64,000 bases of DNA from Agarophyton chilense (GCA_030374765.1 JARGXX010000077.1:124001-188000); one strand, 5' to 3'. Shown: positions 21,964 through 31,480, numbered from the stretch's first letter. Notes: generated by a model not told the origin, from the sequence alone. Numbers and translations are program-made.

Positions 21964-22129
21964 TTTTGGCGCATTACTTTCCGTTTCGCTTTTGTGTATG
22001 ACTTTCGCGCCAAAATGCAATCACCTTGACCCTTAGCTTCACTCAGCCTATCTACCTTTCTCTTTTACTTGAGCCTCTCCCGTTCTCCAACCGAAACAAA
22101 TTTGTTGAGAAACTATCTCACGCGCGAAA
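21964..22129 (+). promoter_or_regulatory. Cluster of E2F-type sites upstream of CAF-1 p60
   Basis: Three matches to the E2F consensus TTTSSCGC: TTTTGGCGC at 21964-21972, the overlapping double site TTTCGCGCCAAAA at 22003-22015, and CGCGCGAAA (reverse strand) at 22121-22129. They lie 185, 146 and 28 bp before the ATG. E2F/DP factors drive G1/S genes in plants and animals, and replication-coupled chaperones are typical targets. Confidence 0.55.
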
Positions 22130-22148
22130 CTGGCCTTAACAAGCCACC

Positions 22149-24452
22149 ATGTACGCCAAGGCCATCGAAATAGCATGGCACGAGGACTCATCCATATGGT
22201 CCCTCCATCTCTCATGTGCCAATCGCCTTGTCACAGCCGGCGGCGATAAAGTAGCGCGCGTTTGGAAACTTCACCCCCAGCCTCACATCTTCTTCAACAG
22301 CGCCAATAACATCATTCAACCCTCACCCTCCGCCACAAGCCAGCCGTTAGTGGACTGGCTCTGTGATCTTCGAGCACACACCACAACCGTGAACGTGGCA
22401 CGTTTCACACAGGATGGATATACGATTGCAACAGGCGCTGATCAAGGTGAAATCGTCCTTTGGACATTAGAAGAACAACGAGGGGATGCACTGAGTGGTC
22501 TGATGGAAAATGGAAAAGAAAGATGGATACGTTCTGCAACTCTTCGTGCACACGTGCAAGACGTTCTTGATTTGGCTTGGTCACGAGATGGAACAAAGCT
22601 GGTCTCGGCAAGTGTTGACAATGCTATTATGATTTGGGATGTAAAAAATCCAACAAAATCCCCTGTTACGCTTCGTAACCACGCCAACTTCGTTCAAGGA
22701 ATATCCATTGATCCATTTTCTCGTCTTATTGCCTCGTTAGGTAATGATAGAACAATGCGTGTGTTCACCTCCAATGCTACAAATTGGTATCAAGTTGCAT
22801 ATCTTTCGAATGTACACGATAGGAAACTGTTTATGGATGACGCGCGTTTCAAGAATTGCTTTCGAAGACTGGGATGGTCGCCAGATGGAAGTGTCGTCGC
22901 ATGTCCCTCTGGAGTGCATCTCCCCGTTACAAAACGCCAGTTCGCTGTTCATATCTTCGCTAGAAATCAATGGTTACAACCGACAGCGCAGTGCGGCGGT
23001 CTCACAAAACCAGCTGTTGCTGTAAGATTCAGTCCTATACTTTACGAACTTCGATACTTTCCACATCCTTCAAGTGAGAGCGAAGGTTCGGGTTCTACCT
23101 ATCCGTTTGCAAAGTTCACGTACCGCATGATCTTTGCGGTCCTTTGCGTGGACCGGGTTCTCTTCTACGACACGCAAAACTTCCAGCGACCATTCGCGAG
23201 TGTGAAGGGTATTCACGTTGCCGAAAATACTGATCTGACTTGGAGCAGTGATGGTCACACCGTGGCTGTGAGCTCCGCAGACGGGTATGTCGGATTGATA
23301 TGTTTCACAACACAAGAATTGGGTCAGAAGCTCTCAATGCAGAATACACCACCTTGGTTACATAGGCGCGAAGATATGGTACCTGCTATGCAATCCCCGT
23401 CAAAGTCTGCACATGCGACGAAAGTAACGGTCGTTCAAGCCCAACCTTCACGGGCGTTGGACAAGATATCCAGGAAAAGCACTGATTCATCAAATAGTTG
23501 TGGTCCGCCCTCGACGGGGTCGGCTTCCAATGACATCGAAATTGTTGCTCACCCTAAAGCTGGGGTGCCTACCGTGCATCAGCCCCAGTCCCACCAAGCA
23601 CATACAGCTATAGCGACTAAGAGCACCACGAGCGGTCAAGGTTACAGGATTGCCCTAACAAGACCTACAGACACTGCTCAACCTCGTTCGAATATTTTTA
23701 AGGAGAATGGTGTCGTTGACCTTACACAAACCGAGCATCAAGAACCACCTATTGAGAAACACCGAGAAAAAGCTACAATGAAGTCGCATCAAGACATTCC
23801 CAATCCTAAGGCTCAACCTTTCAAGTCTTCGACAACAAAAACATTTGAGCCTATTCATCCCCCCGTTCCTTTGACGTCTAAAAGTTTGGCCCGAGACGTA
23901 GAAGTGAATGATATACCCAACGTTCGGAATCCGTTGACCAAAGCCAGTGTTGGTGATGAGAAAAGTGCCATCGAAAAGCCCAGCCTGCGTCCAACTGGGG
24001 TTTTGAAAGAAGGGGTTGTTGCGCTAGAAGGCAAAACAGTTGGAAAATGTGTCGTTGCGAATGGCATTGATAAGGAAGAAAGCGCTGAGCCTCAGAGCCC
24101 AGTGAAACATAATAGTAGTATCAGGGACAAGCCATCTCAACGAGCGTCACCATCTCAGATATGTAAGCGTCGCTTGAAAACAAAACAAGTGCAAACAACC
24201 CTTCTCGCGTTCCATAATCCTGCATCTGTGCCACCAAAGTCGAGGTGCACTACTGAGCCTGCTGCTAAAAGCAACGGTTCAACGAGCCCTGGTCCCTCTA
24301 AAAAACGGTTGCTGGCCGACAGGCCAGACCAGAGTTACAGACCAAATTCTGCTTCAGATATAGACCCCAGCTGCTTCACAGGTAGTAGCGAACAACGGAA
24401 ACGTCGAAAGCCAGACCCTTTAGCTGTTTGTGAAATGTCGACCGAGAAGTGA
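22149..24452 (+). CDS. CAF-1 p60-type WD40 histone chaperone (CHAF1B/CAC2/FAS2)
   Basis: The middle subunit of chromatin assembly factor 1, which deposits H3-H4 behind replication forks. 767 residues, no intron, ATG in a strong context (GCCACCATG). The N-terminal ~390 residues form a WD40 propeller: blades near 5-40 (EIAWHEDSSIWSLH, RVWKL), 72-108 (LRAHTTTVNVARF, IVLWTL), 130-165 (LRAHVQDVLDLAWS, IMIWDV), 172-207, 232-257 (FRRLGWSPDGSVVACPSG, a family hallmark) and 352-387 (DLTWSSDGHTVAVSSADGY, also diagnostic). HIRA/Hir1 is the closest alternative, but the EIAWH start and the short C-terminus favour p60. The disordered C-terminal half holds YRIALTRP (499-506), resembling the ASF1-binding B-domain, and QTTLLAFH (682-689), a perfect PCNA-binding PIP box. 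It is convergent with the PPR gene, whose stop lies 95 bp away. Confidence 0.88.
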   Translation: MYAKAIEIAWHEDSSIWSLHLSCANRLVTAGGDKVARVWKLHPQPHIFFNSANNIIQPSPSATSQPLVDWLCDLRAHTTTVNVARFTQDGYTIATGADQGEIVLWTLEEQRGDALSGLMENGKERWIRSATLRAHVQDVLDLAWSRDGTKLVSASVDNAIMIWDVKNPTKSPVTLRNHANFVQGISIDPFSRLIASLGNDRTMRVFTSNATNWYQVAYLSNVHDRKLFMDDARFKNCFRRLGWSPDGSVVACPSGVHLPVTKRQFAVHIFARNQWLQPTAQCGGLTKPAVAVRFSPILYELRYFPHPSSESEGSGSTYPFAKFTYRMIFAVLCVDRVLFYDTQNFQRPFASVKGIHVAENTDLTWSSDGHTVAVSSADGYVGLICFTTQELGQKLSMQNTPPWLHRREDMVPAMQSPSKSAHATKVTVVQAQPSRALDKISRKSTDSSNSCGPPSTGSASNDIEIVAHPKAGVPTVHQPQSHQAHTAIATKSTTSGQGYRIALTRPTDTAQPRSNIFKENGVVDLTQTEHQEPPIEKHREKATMKSHQDIPNPKAQPFKSSTTKTFEPIHPPVPLTSKSLARDVEVNDIPNVRNPLTKASVGDEKSAIEKPSLRPTGVLKEGVVALEGKTVGKCVVANGIDKEESAEPQSPVKHNSSIRDKPSQRASPSQICKRRLKTKQVQTTLLAFHNPASVPPKSRCTTEPAAKSNGSTSPGPSKKRLLADRPDQSYRPNSASDIDPSCFTGSSEQRKRRKPDPLAVCEMSTEK

Positions 24453-24547
24453 GAGTTGCAGCGTTCATATCGCGATTCATTCCTGAGGAGGATGGTTTCC
24501 AGCCGGAAGAGTAATTGTCTTTGTTTCTTGATAAACGAATAGATTTG

Positions 24548-26713
24548 TCACAAAACGGGCATCAGAGAGTTTCCGTAAAATGTCCTCGATCTTCTTGGAG
24601 TTGAGTTAGTTCTTGTTTGATCTGTCCGCCTGTTGTCAATCGGAACGGCTGTTTTTATTAATCCTTTCAGTCCGATCCCATCTTGACGCCGCTGCAATCT
24701 CCTGGACAACAGGGTTCTAAAACGGAGAAACTCTTTCTTCTTGAAGATGTAATCCAGATCCGAGACCTGAATATTCGCAATCGACATCATATCATTACAA
24801 ATCTCTCGTTGTTGGCGCCTTGCAAAGCTAATGATGAACGCTTGGACACTTGGTCGAAGTTCAGGTAAAGTCAGGAAAGTCCTGTTGTCTACACAAAGGT
24901 CTCGAACACTCCACCATGCGTCTGAGTCTTGGAGTTCAGCAACTGCTTCAAGTAGGTGGACAATTCCGGTGTGAGACAGGGTCATACTTCCGTGGTCGAC
25001 AAAACTCTTTGCACATTCTATAGCGCCTTTAGGTTCCCCCATTCTTACATAAGCAGCTAACAGGGAGTCGAGAATGTGACCGGACGGTAAAAACTGCAGC
25101 TTTTTCATTTCTTCATAGATGTGTATTGCTGTTTTGGGCCCGTCTGGCATGCATTCCCGGCAATTGGCAAAGTTGTATATCATCTGATCAAAGGAATCTT
25201 CAACCTCCATGCGAGATGCAACATGGCCATCAATTGAAGATTTCAAGCCCGTGAGATATGCTCTAAATTCTTCCAATGCCCTAGACTTCATTCCCAAATG
25301 AGCGAAAGCTCTCGCGAGGGAAAGGCGAGAATAGCGAGTGTGATTTACGCCTGCTTCACTCATGTGCTTTTCCATCCATTTGAGTTCTTGCTGCCAGCGA
25401 GTCACGGGTAATGCATGTTTTCTCCGGGTCGATCTGTAATCGCCTGGGATCACGCAAGCGCTGAATATTAGCCCATAAGTAACTGCAGTGGGAACAATAC
25501 GTGCTTCTCTCATATCTGAGAGCAAAGTGGTCACCATCAGAGGATCGTTGCAGTAGCGCAATTGACCCGCGAACAAGTTGTACGTGTGAACCGTGAGAGG
25601 AATACAAGCACTTCTCATTACATCCATCCACGCCTTCCCCGCAGCAAGCTTGTCATTCAAACGAGCGTCACAGCGTAGAATGGCTCCGAGTGCCATAGAA
25701 AATGCCTGTTCGTCCAGTTGGACGTGGCACCGCCTGGCTCGATCAATGCGCTGTCGTGTCTCGTCGAGTGAAAGACTAGCATGCTGTAAGAGCTTGAAGT
25801 AAGCTCCCGTCAGTGGTAGACTGCTCTGAAAGAGTGACATATTCAAAGCTGCCAGTGTATCGTACACAGAAAGACAGACATCTGGTACAATCGATGAAGC
25901 GGCCGCAATGGCTTTGGTGGTTGAGGTGAGCAGCAATGCCATAGCTGATTGATTGGCGATGTATTTGTACTTAGGCTTGCCTGAATGCTCTTCACAGAGG
26001 TTTGATCCTATCCAATTCATGAGCACATGTACAGATCTGACAGCACCGTCAGCGCCACATGCACCGAGTGCAGTGATAGCTGCCGACAACACAGCGATAT
26101 CAGACCGCGTTGGTTCCTCGTTCTGAGCAAGTATCCATTGACGTTCCACGGCGTTTATGTTGGGGACTGCCGCACGCAGCGTGTGTTCCATTTCTGCAAT
26201 TTGGATTGCATAACGGCGTGTAGGAGGCGCTGGACGCTTTTCTTTACATATGCTGTCTTCCTGCAGAAAAAAAGGTGAAGCCGATGCCAATGGCTGTTTT
26301 ATACGTACTGCGCGCAGTGCACGGATATTGTCTTGCAATGTGCGGTCATTGGGAGCTGCTCGTGAAACAGCAGAGATAAATCTGCGATCAATGGCGAGGC
26401 CAATGGGCGGAAGCCTTTGCAGAAAACGGAAGGCAGCGTACGGATTTCGTTCTCTGCAGAAGGCGGAAACAACATGTGCGGCAGCTGCTTGTGTAGGTTT
26501 CGACATGCCCTTAAACACGGCACTGGCCGCGACAGAATCCGGGACTTGGGCACAGGCGCGGATCACAGTTTCGCAAAGATTATCAGAGCGGGCTTCGGGG
26601 GGTCGCTTGACGAAGTGGCGGATTGCTGCGTCGAAGTCGCCTGCGCGAAAGAGATAGATTATTTGGTATTCGGAAAGCGATGACAAACGACGGAAACGAA
26701 CATTGCGAAGCAT
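24548..26713 (-). CDS. Pentatricopeptide-repeat (PPR) protein, likely organellar
   Basis: 721 residues in one uninterrupted exon. Helix-turn-helix repeats of PPR type are visible: VHTYNLFAGQLRYCNDPLMV (375-394), then LLSDMREARIVPTAVTYGLIFSA (397-419, with the diagnostic P-x-x-VTY), and TAIHIYEEMKKLQFLPSG with SLLAAYVRMGEPKGAIE near 545-585. Many weaker helical pairs fill the rest. The N-terminus MLRNVRFRRLSSLSEYQ lacks acidic residues and is Arg-rich, as in a mitochondrial presequence. PPR proteins bind organelle RNA to control processing, stability or translation. No DYW or SMR domain is seen, so a P-class factor is likely. It shares a ~610 bp divergent promoter region with the REEP gene and converges on CAF-1 p60. 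Confidence 0.8.
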   Translation of the reverse strand: MLRNVRFRRLSSLSEYQIIYLFRAGDFDAAIRHFVKRPPEARSDNLCETVIRACAQVPDSVAASAVFKGMSKPTQAAAAHVVSAFCRERNPYAAFRFLQRLPPIGLAIDRRFISAVSRAAPNDRTLQDNIRALRAVRIKQPLASASPFFLQEDSICKEKRPAPPTRRYAIQIAEMEHTLRAAVPNINAVERQWILAQNEEPTRSDIAVLSAAITALGACGADGAVRSVHVLMNWIGSNLCEEHSGKPKYKYIANQSAMALLLTSTTKAIAAASSIVPDVCLSVYDTLAALNMSLFQSSLPLTGAYFKLLQHASLSLDETRQRIDRARRCHVQLDEQAFSMALGAILRCDARLNDKLAAGKAWMDVMRSACIPLTVHTYNLFAGQLRYCNDPLMVTTLLSDMREARIVPTAVTYGLIFSACVIPGDYRSTRRKHALPVTRWQQELKWMEKHMSEAGVNHTRYSRLSLARAFAHLGMKSRALEEFRAYLTGLKSSIDGHVASRMEVEDSFDQMIYNFANCRECMPDGPKTAIHIYEEMKKLQFLPSGHILDSLLAAYVRMGEPKGAIECAKSFVDHGSMTLSHTGIVHLLEAVAELQDSDAWWSVRDLCVDNRTFLTLPELRPSVQAFIISFARRQQREICNDMMSIANIQVSDLDYIFKKKEFLRFRTLLSRRLQRRQDGIGLKGLIKTAVPIDNRRTDQTRTNSTPRRSRTFYGNSLMPVL

Positions 26714-27327
26714 GTTTCTATAAAGCGATCGAGTTAGGATGCATGCAAGCCCAAAGCTGGATCCTCATTCGGAGCTCAATCTGACGCCAATGGCTTATTC
26801 TCAGTAGGGCGTTAATGGATTTCTGCCAAAGAGAAACTATTTGCTATTCAGTTGATTGGCTCGTGTTGGCAATGGGCAACGAGCTACGAAACGCAATTTT
26901 AGGTACTGGGCGCTCTTCTCTCTAATAATGCGCAGTTTGATTGGCTGTGCCATGTCGCGACTTCTGGAGCAATTTTTCGTGAATGATAAAGGGCTACCAT
27001 CCATGCAAACGAAGGATGTGACTACACGGGGTGGTGGGGGGGTATAGCGATCGCTAACGCTCTGAGCCGTTGACCCTTTTTCCTTTTGTCCTCGTACATA
27101 TTGGGAATCATTTAACCCTCTTAACCCTTCTTTGACCGCTCAACTCTAGCTAGCCTTTCGTATTGCACCCTTTTATTCCTACCTGTATACTGTACCAAGT
27201 GTAGATCTATTTGCCGATCTCGCCCGTACTTTTGCCGCTACAGTATCATTCGTACCTTCGCAGATCCCAATAAGGTGTTCGCAACCGCTCTACGTGCATC
27301 TCTCATGTGAGAACTAGAACCCAAACT
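26714..27327. promoter_or_regulatory. Divergent intergenic region between PPR and REEP genes
   Basis: About 610 bp between two start codons pointing away from each other, so it presumably holds both promoters. A purine-rich run with seven consecutive G (around 27040) and a GCGATCGC palindrome (about 27047) are visible. No clear TATA box. Confidence 0.35.
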
Positions 27328-27748
27328 ATGTGGAACCTCATCACTAATCTCTCTTGGTAAGTGCTTTCCGAAAGCCTGCCCAGCTCTTTCCAAGAAGGAA
27401 AAGAACCAAATCCATACCGAAGCACTAACTTGCTTTCCTTCTTCACCCAGTCATGCAGTAGCGAATCTCTACGCTTCGTACAACAGCTATCGTGCTCTAA
27501 AGAACAACGCATCAAACGTACAACTGATCCACATCCTGATCACATGGCTTTTCACCACAGTTTTTCTAATGGTCAGCGAAAACGTTCTTGATCCGCTGTT
27601 TGGACAATGGGTACCGTTCTACTTTTTTATGAAGTTGCTGATTGTTGGGTGGATGGTTTATCCAGGAACTCGAGGCGCTTGCTATGTTTTTGCAAAGTAC
27701 GTCGAACCTGCTCTCCCCACAGTTCCACGACGCCCGACACCGTCATGA
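27328..27748 (+). CDS. REEP/HVA22 (TB2/DP1) family membrane-shaping protein, two exons
   Basis: Exon 1, 27328-27356, encodes MWNLITNLS plus two bases. The intron, 27357-27450 (94 bp), has GTAAGT, a CTAAC branch site at 27424-27428 and acceptor CTTCACCCAG. Exon 2, 27451-27748, ends at TGA. The 108-residue product shows the TB2/DP1/HVA22 pattern: NLYASYNSYRALKNN, a hydrophobic hairpin (HILITWLFTTVFLM), WVPFYFFMKLLIVGWMVYPG, then TRGACYVFAKYVEPALP. These proteins insert hairpins into the endoplasmic reticulum membrane to curve tubules and act in ER shaping, ER-phagy and vesicle traffic. The length suits a minimal plant/fungal-type member (HVA22/Yop1 core). No single-frame ORF shows it because of the early intron. 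The C-terminal tail after PALP is short; a different end through another intron cannot be excluded. Confidence 0.75.
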
Positions 27749-28771
27749 CCTTTTTCTTCGAGGAGCACGTGTTGTGCTGCACGACGACAGTAGTAGTGAA
27801 CGTAAGCTTTCTAGTTTAAATGGCACTGAGACGGAATTATTTTTTTCGAAAGTGCATCGTTCCCCTGTTTCAACAAGGTGAATTTGAGGATGCAGCTGGA
27901 GTGAGTAAGAGGTGGAATGCGAGAGAAGAGATGATTCAAAAATTATGAGAATGGCGCTAGCGTCATAGGGTCGTAGTCGTGAGGTGATGAGTATCAAAAG
28001 ATGTACTTGAACTAGAAATAGAAAATATAAGACTTTTTTAACAGCATAGCAATCATTCTTGAAGCAAACTGGAAACCCCGTGAAGGGGCAAACTTTCTAG
28101 ATGAGGATACGAACGAAACATTGTATATCTGTCGAGAAATCCGGATTGCCTCAGAGGTCAAAGCATGAGCTGAACATCTCATGCGACGATGAGAGCACGA
28201 GTTGGCACTGTTTGACAAGACGTTCCGCTTTAAATGAGACAAACTTTCATCCCCCCCCCCCGCAATCTTCTAAATGGAGCCTGTTGGAAGTTCTCTCTCA
28301 TTTGGTAATACCGCTTACCTTCTTACCACCACTGCACATCAGATACGACTCCTCTCAAATTCTATTTCCCTTGCAAGCCAACATGAGAAAACGAAGCGTA
28401 CTGATCTTGTTGTCCTGGTTCTCATGAGAAAACCCCCGCGAAGTAATGTGGACGAAATTATCTTCAAATGGCCAGAATAGGTGTTGGCCCCTCCAGTGAG
28501 AGAACGTTTCTTTAGAAAGTACCGTTCTTTCTTGCGTAGTAGTACAGCGTACTATACTCGTGAAAGAAAGAGAGAACGCACCGCGTTCGTTAAGAAGAGA
28601 TTTATAGCAGACTTCGAGAAAGGATGGCAATCTATTGCAATAATTCTGAATCGAGGTCTAGTCCCAAGCATACCGCCATATGTTTACATGCATACGTTCG
28701 AAGTCTACGCTGAGGAAAGGCAAATTGATTGCGATAAACATTTCTTCTTGTTTGATCTATGTTCCACTTCT
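27749..28771. other. Intergenic region, no convincing gene
   Basis: Short frames only on both strands, one with a Lys/Arg-rich start at 28481. A run of C bases occurs at about 28251-28261. No domain is recognised. Confidence 0.25.
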
Positions 28772-29618
28772 CTATACATTGATATGGTAGTTATCAGGAA
28801 CAGAAGCTTCAATAATATCTTCCTTGTACGAGAAGTAGCCAGCCATGGCGGCAAATCCGAAGGATATAAGGGACAGAACAGTCGAGATGTTGTAGAAGAG
28901 AACACTGAGACGATGTCTGCATTTTCCGTAGAGAGAAGGTATGTCATCCGGAGAAGTACCTGGTGTATAAACGTCATTTGTTACCTGTACTGGGCCAAGG
29001 TATTGTACGACAGAACTAGAATCAAGTAGACCAACTGAGATAGAAACAAAACCCAGGCAGAAAGCTGGATTTGATATTCAGATACTTAGAAGCGAGATGC
29101 TGCCCACATTCTTGCATCCATTGACGAAACCAACAGTCCCACAATGAGGATGGGGAAAGAAAGATATGGCTGTGAGTTGGCGTTCTCAACGACCCATGTC
29201 TGAACAAACTTGCTTCTCGCAGTTACTCCCGAAAACCCCAGATCGAAAGCAAGTCCAATACCCATTGTAGAAGGAAGGATTTCTTCTAATTTACACCGGC
29301 GAAAAATACAAAATTGAAGTAAGCTCTAGAGATCAAAGTGGAGATCAGAATATATCCTTTACTGTAGCCGGGTGAGCACTATTTGTATGTTTGGGTTCAC
29401 CAAAAAAAAAAACCCGACAGATCATGTACAGTACTAATTGTTTCTGGGTCGGTCTGAATTGCATGTCATTGTACGTGATGAACGCAAGGATAGGGACATG
29501 CAGTCTTTGCATCCCGGCCCATACAGTTCGTGAAAAGCAGGATGATTCTTTGATCTTAACGTGATGGAAGTAAATAGCTTCGGTCCCCCTATCATAGATC
29601 GATAGCTTTGGAAGCGCT
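28772..29618 (-). pseudogene. Multi-pass membrane protein, decayed or heavily spliced
   Basis: The minus strand shows coding-quality sequence in successive different frames. Segment 1 (29618-29345): LPKLSIYDRGTEAIYFHHVK, then HVPILAFITYNDMQF, RPTQKQLVLYMICRVFFFGE. Segment 2 (about 29377-29286): GYILISTLISRAYFNFVFFAG. Segment 3 (29265-29086): ENANSQPYLSFPILIVGLLV. Segment 4 (about 29064-28772): VSISVGLLDSSSVVQYLGPV, then YNISTVLSLISFGFAAMAGY and a terminal TAG. Several hydrophobic helices are evident. The pattern H-x3-ILAF-x3-Y-x4-(F)R-x-Q(K)-LVL followed by a hydrophobic run recalls the region preceding the channel of polycystin-like proteins, but that is only a suggestion. Either small introns or frameshifts join the parts; only some junctions have usable splice signals, so decay is the safer reading. 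Confidence 0.4.
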
Positions 29619-29879
29619 CTTCAATTTCGATTGACTAGAGATCCGGAATGGTTTGGTTTCAGAAATAATGCATGAACGGGCCTTGTTTAGGCCGTGGATT
29701 CGTCCTTTTCATCCATGGGCTTCTTGTTTTAGCTATACGCGCAGCCCTCCCTACCGTCACCGTTTAAAGTATGTGAACACTGGGTTCTCCCGGTTTCTCA
29801 AATCGTGTAAGCAAGGCAAAACGAGTACGAAATGAATTCTATGCATCGCGTTGTTTGGTTCTACTGCATGCGGAAGTAG

Positions 29880-30182
29880 TTACGAAAGAATGGCAAACAC
29901 TGTGTTGGCGCGCATAACATGGTTAAACCCCATTTGCGCAGCGTTTCGAAGTCTGTGATGCTGCACGCAATAGGATACGAACTCTCTAAGTGCTGATTTC
30001 TGCGTCGAAAGCATTGCATCACTCGTATTGAGATTTCGATTTGTGACTGGTTCGAGAGTGGTGCGGGAGTGTTCCCTTTTTAAAATTGTCACGATGTTGC
30101 GCGTGAGATGCTCCACAGCGGCAGACCGAGGCCCATAACAGGATGGAACGAAAACGATGATTGCGTCAACAGAATGCATCAC
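29880..30182 (-). CDS. Small ORF downstream of the hydrolase, unknown
   Basis: 100 residues opening MMHSVDAIIVFVPSCYGPRS, then basic and polar. It is on the same strand as the hydrolase but in another frame, 77 bp after its stop. It is not recognised and may be chance or a further decayed part of the neighbour. 29.62-29.88 kb holds nothing else recognisable. Confidence 0.2.
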   Translation of the reverse strand: MMHSVDAIIVFVPSCYGPRSAAVEHLTRNIVTILKREHSRTTLEPVTNRNLNTSDAMLSTQKSALREFVSYCVQHHRLRNAAQMGFNHVMRANTVFAILS

Positions 30183-30258
30183 GATTCACTCTTGGTGGGG
30201 ATGGTCGCTCTCGTGTTGAACGGTGATTCGAGAATTATGGACCATTGAGTTCTTGTCG

Positions 30259-31480
30259 TCAGCTAATGGACAACGTCTCCACTCGGGGATTGACAATGGG
30301 TAGTTTCGTAAGTATCCTTTTATCATGTCCCTTGAAAAAGACGCGGTAGCTTCGGCTGACAATTGTGGCGATGGTTGAAATGACCGTGCGCTGGGTGAGG
30401 TAATTTGTACGGAACATGGCTTCACGAGGTCGAGGAAGAGCGCAGCGGGGTATCATGGTTGCATTGGTGAAGTCGTTAGGGCCAAAATGATTGGCATCGG
30501 AAATGAGAGCTTCCAGCAAGTTACCGTTCGGTTGGAGAATGGCTTCAGTGTTTCCGTTATAAAACTGTGATTCCAATACGGAGACAAACATATCGGCCGG
30601 AATCTGGAATCTGAAAGGCGCGAACGGAGGTCTGTTGGTGGGGGTAAACGCAGTTAAGTGTCAGTTGGGAGTGACAGTGAAGCTAGTGAAATATCGTCCT
30701 GGCAAGTTGATCGGTGACGAGATGAAGCGCTGGAAGAGCGTTTTTGGTGCCTTGACGTACATGCCTTCGAACAGAGCCAAACCGACTATGCGTGCCGGAG
30801 GCGGTAGCTGCACCACTCGCTCACACCCGAAGCTAGATGACGACAAGCCCAAAGGATTTATCTTCGCACATTGTCCTGATACAAGATGGAGAGCAGAGGC
30901 TCCGCCGGCACTATGACCGAATATAACGGTACGATCGACGAGGATTTTGCGAAGCAAGTGGTGTGAATTTGAGTATTGGGACACATGTGTGAGGAGGCTG
31001 GTTTCCATGCAGATGGTAGGGGCATATGGTTAGTGACGTCCCATACGGTAACAAGGGATAGAACTCTTACCTTGAAATAAGAGCCGCAGATGGAAGCTGT
31101 CCGTTTTGTGGACACGGTGGTGTCAGGGTGGAGGTGAACCGGAGATGTGCCAGTATATCGCGGAAAGTGAGAGATGCAGGGAATGGACGTTGGTCATATT
31201 GCGGGACTGCGACAATGAAACCTCGGTACGCAAAGGCGGATGACAGACGCTCGTAGTCGGAGGCAAGAACGAAGGCGCCTGGAAGCAGGGCAATAAGGGG
31301 CCTGGAACGAAGTGGAAGGCGTGTGTACAGATTGAATGGCACTGTGGTGCTGCGGGAGATGTTGTTTGTCAAGTCGAATAGTTGGTGCGTAACTTGGATT
31401 GTGCTTTTCTTGATGCGCGTATTGGAGACGCACACAACGAGAGAGAGAAGCATAAGATAGACGTTGAGTTTGGCCGACAT
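30259..31480 (-). CDS. Secreted alpha/beta hydrolase (PAF-acetylhydrolase/chlorophyllase-like), one intron, in-frame TGA
   Basis: Exon 1 (31480-31071) opens with a signal peptide (MSAKLNVYLMLLSLVVCVSN) and carries PLIALLPGAFVLASDYERLS and GFIVAVPQYDQ, the oxyanion-side strands of the fold. The intron 31070-30998 (73 bp) has GTAAGA, a CTAAC branch site and CCAG. Exon 2 resumes in phase 2 with SLLTHVSQY and the nucleophile elbow FGHSAGG. The frame meets TGA at 30661-30663 (FTVTPN*HLTAF), then stays open to 30259 with PPFAPFRFQIPADMF and SDANHFGPNDF, where NHFG is a plausible catalytic His. The TGA may be a Trp-to-stop mutation or be removed by a second ~72-bp intron with a poor donor. Substrate unknown. 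Ester hydrolysis outside the cell or in the secretory route is inferred. Confidence 0.6.

Noticed and set aside
28250-28262. Poly-C run as a functional element
   Set aside because: A short homopolymer with no dyad or repeat around it; could be replication slippage or an assembly artefact.
28481-29029. 182 aa plus-strand ORF
   Set aside because: It lies over the minus-strand membrane protein segments, which look far more coding; basic, irregular composition suggests a shadow.
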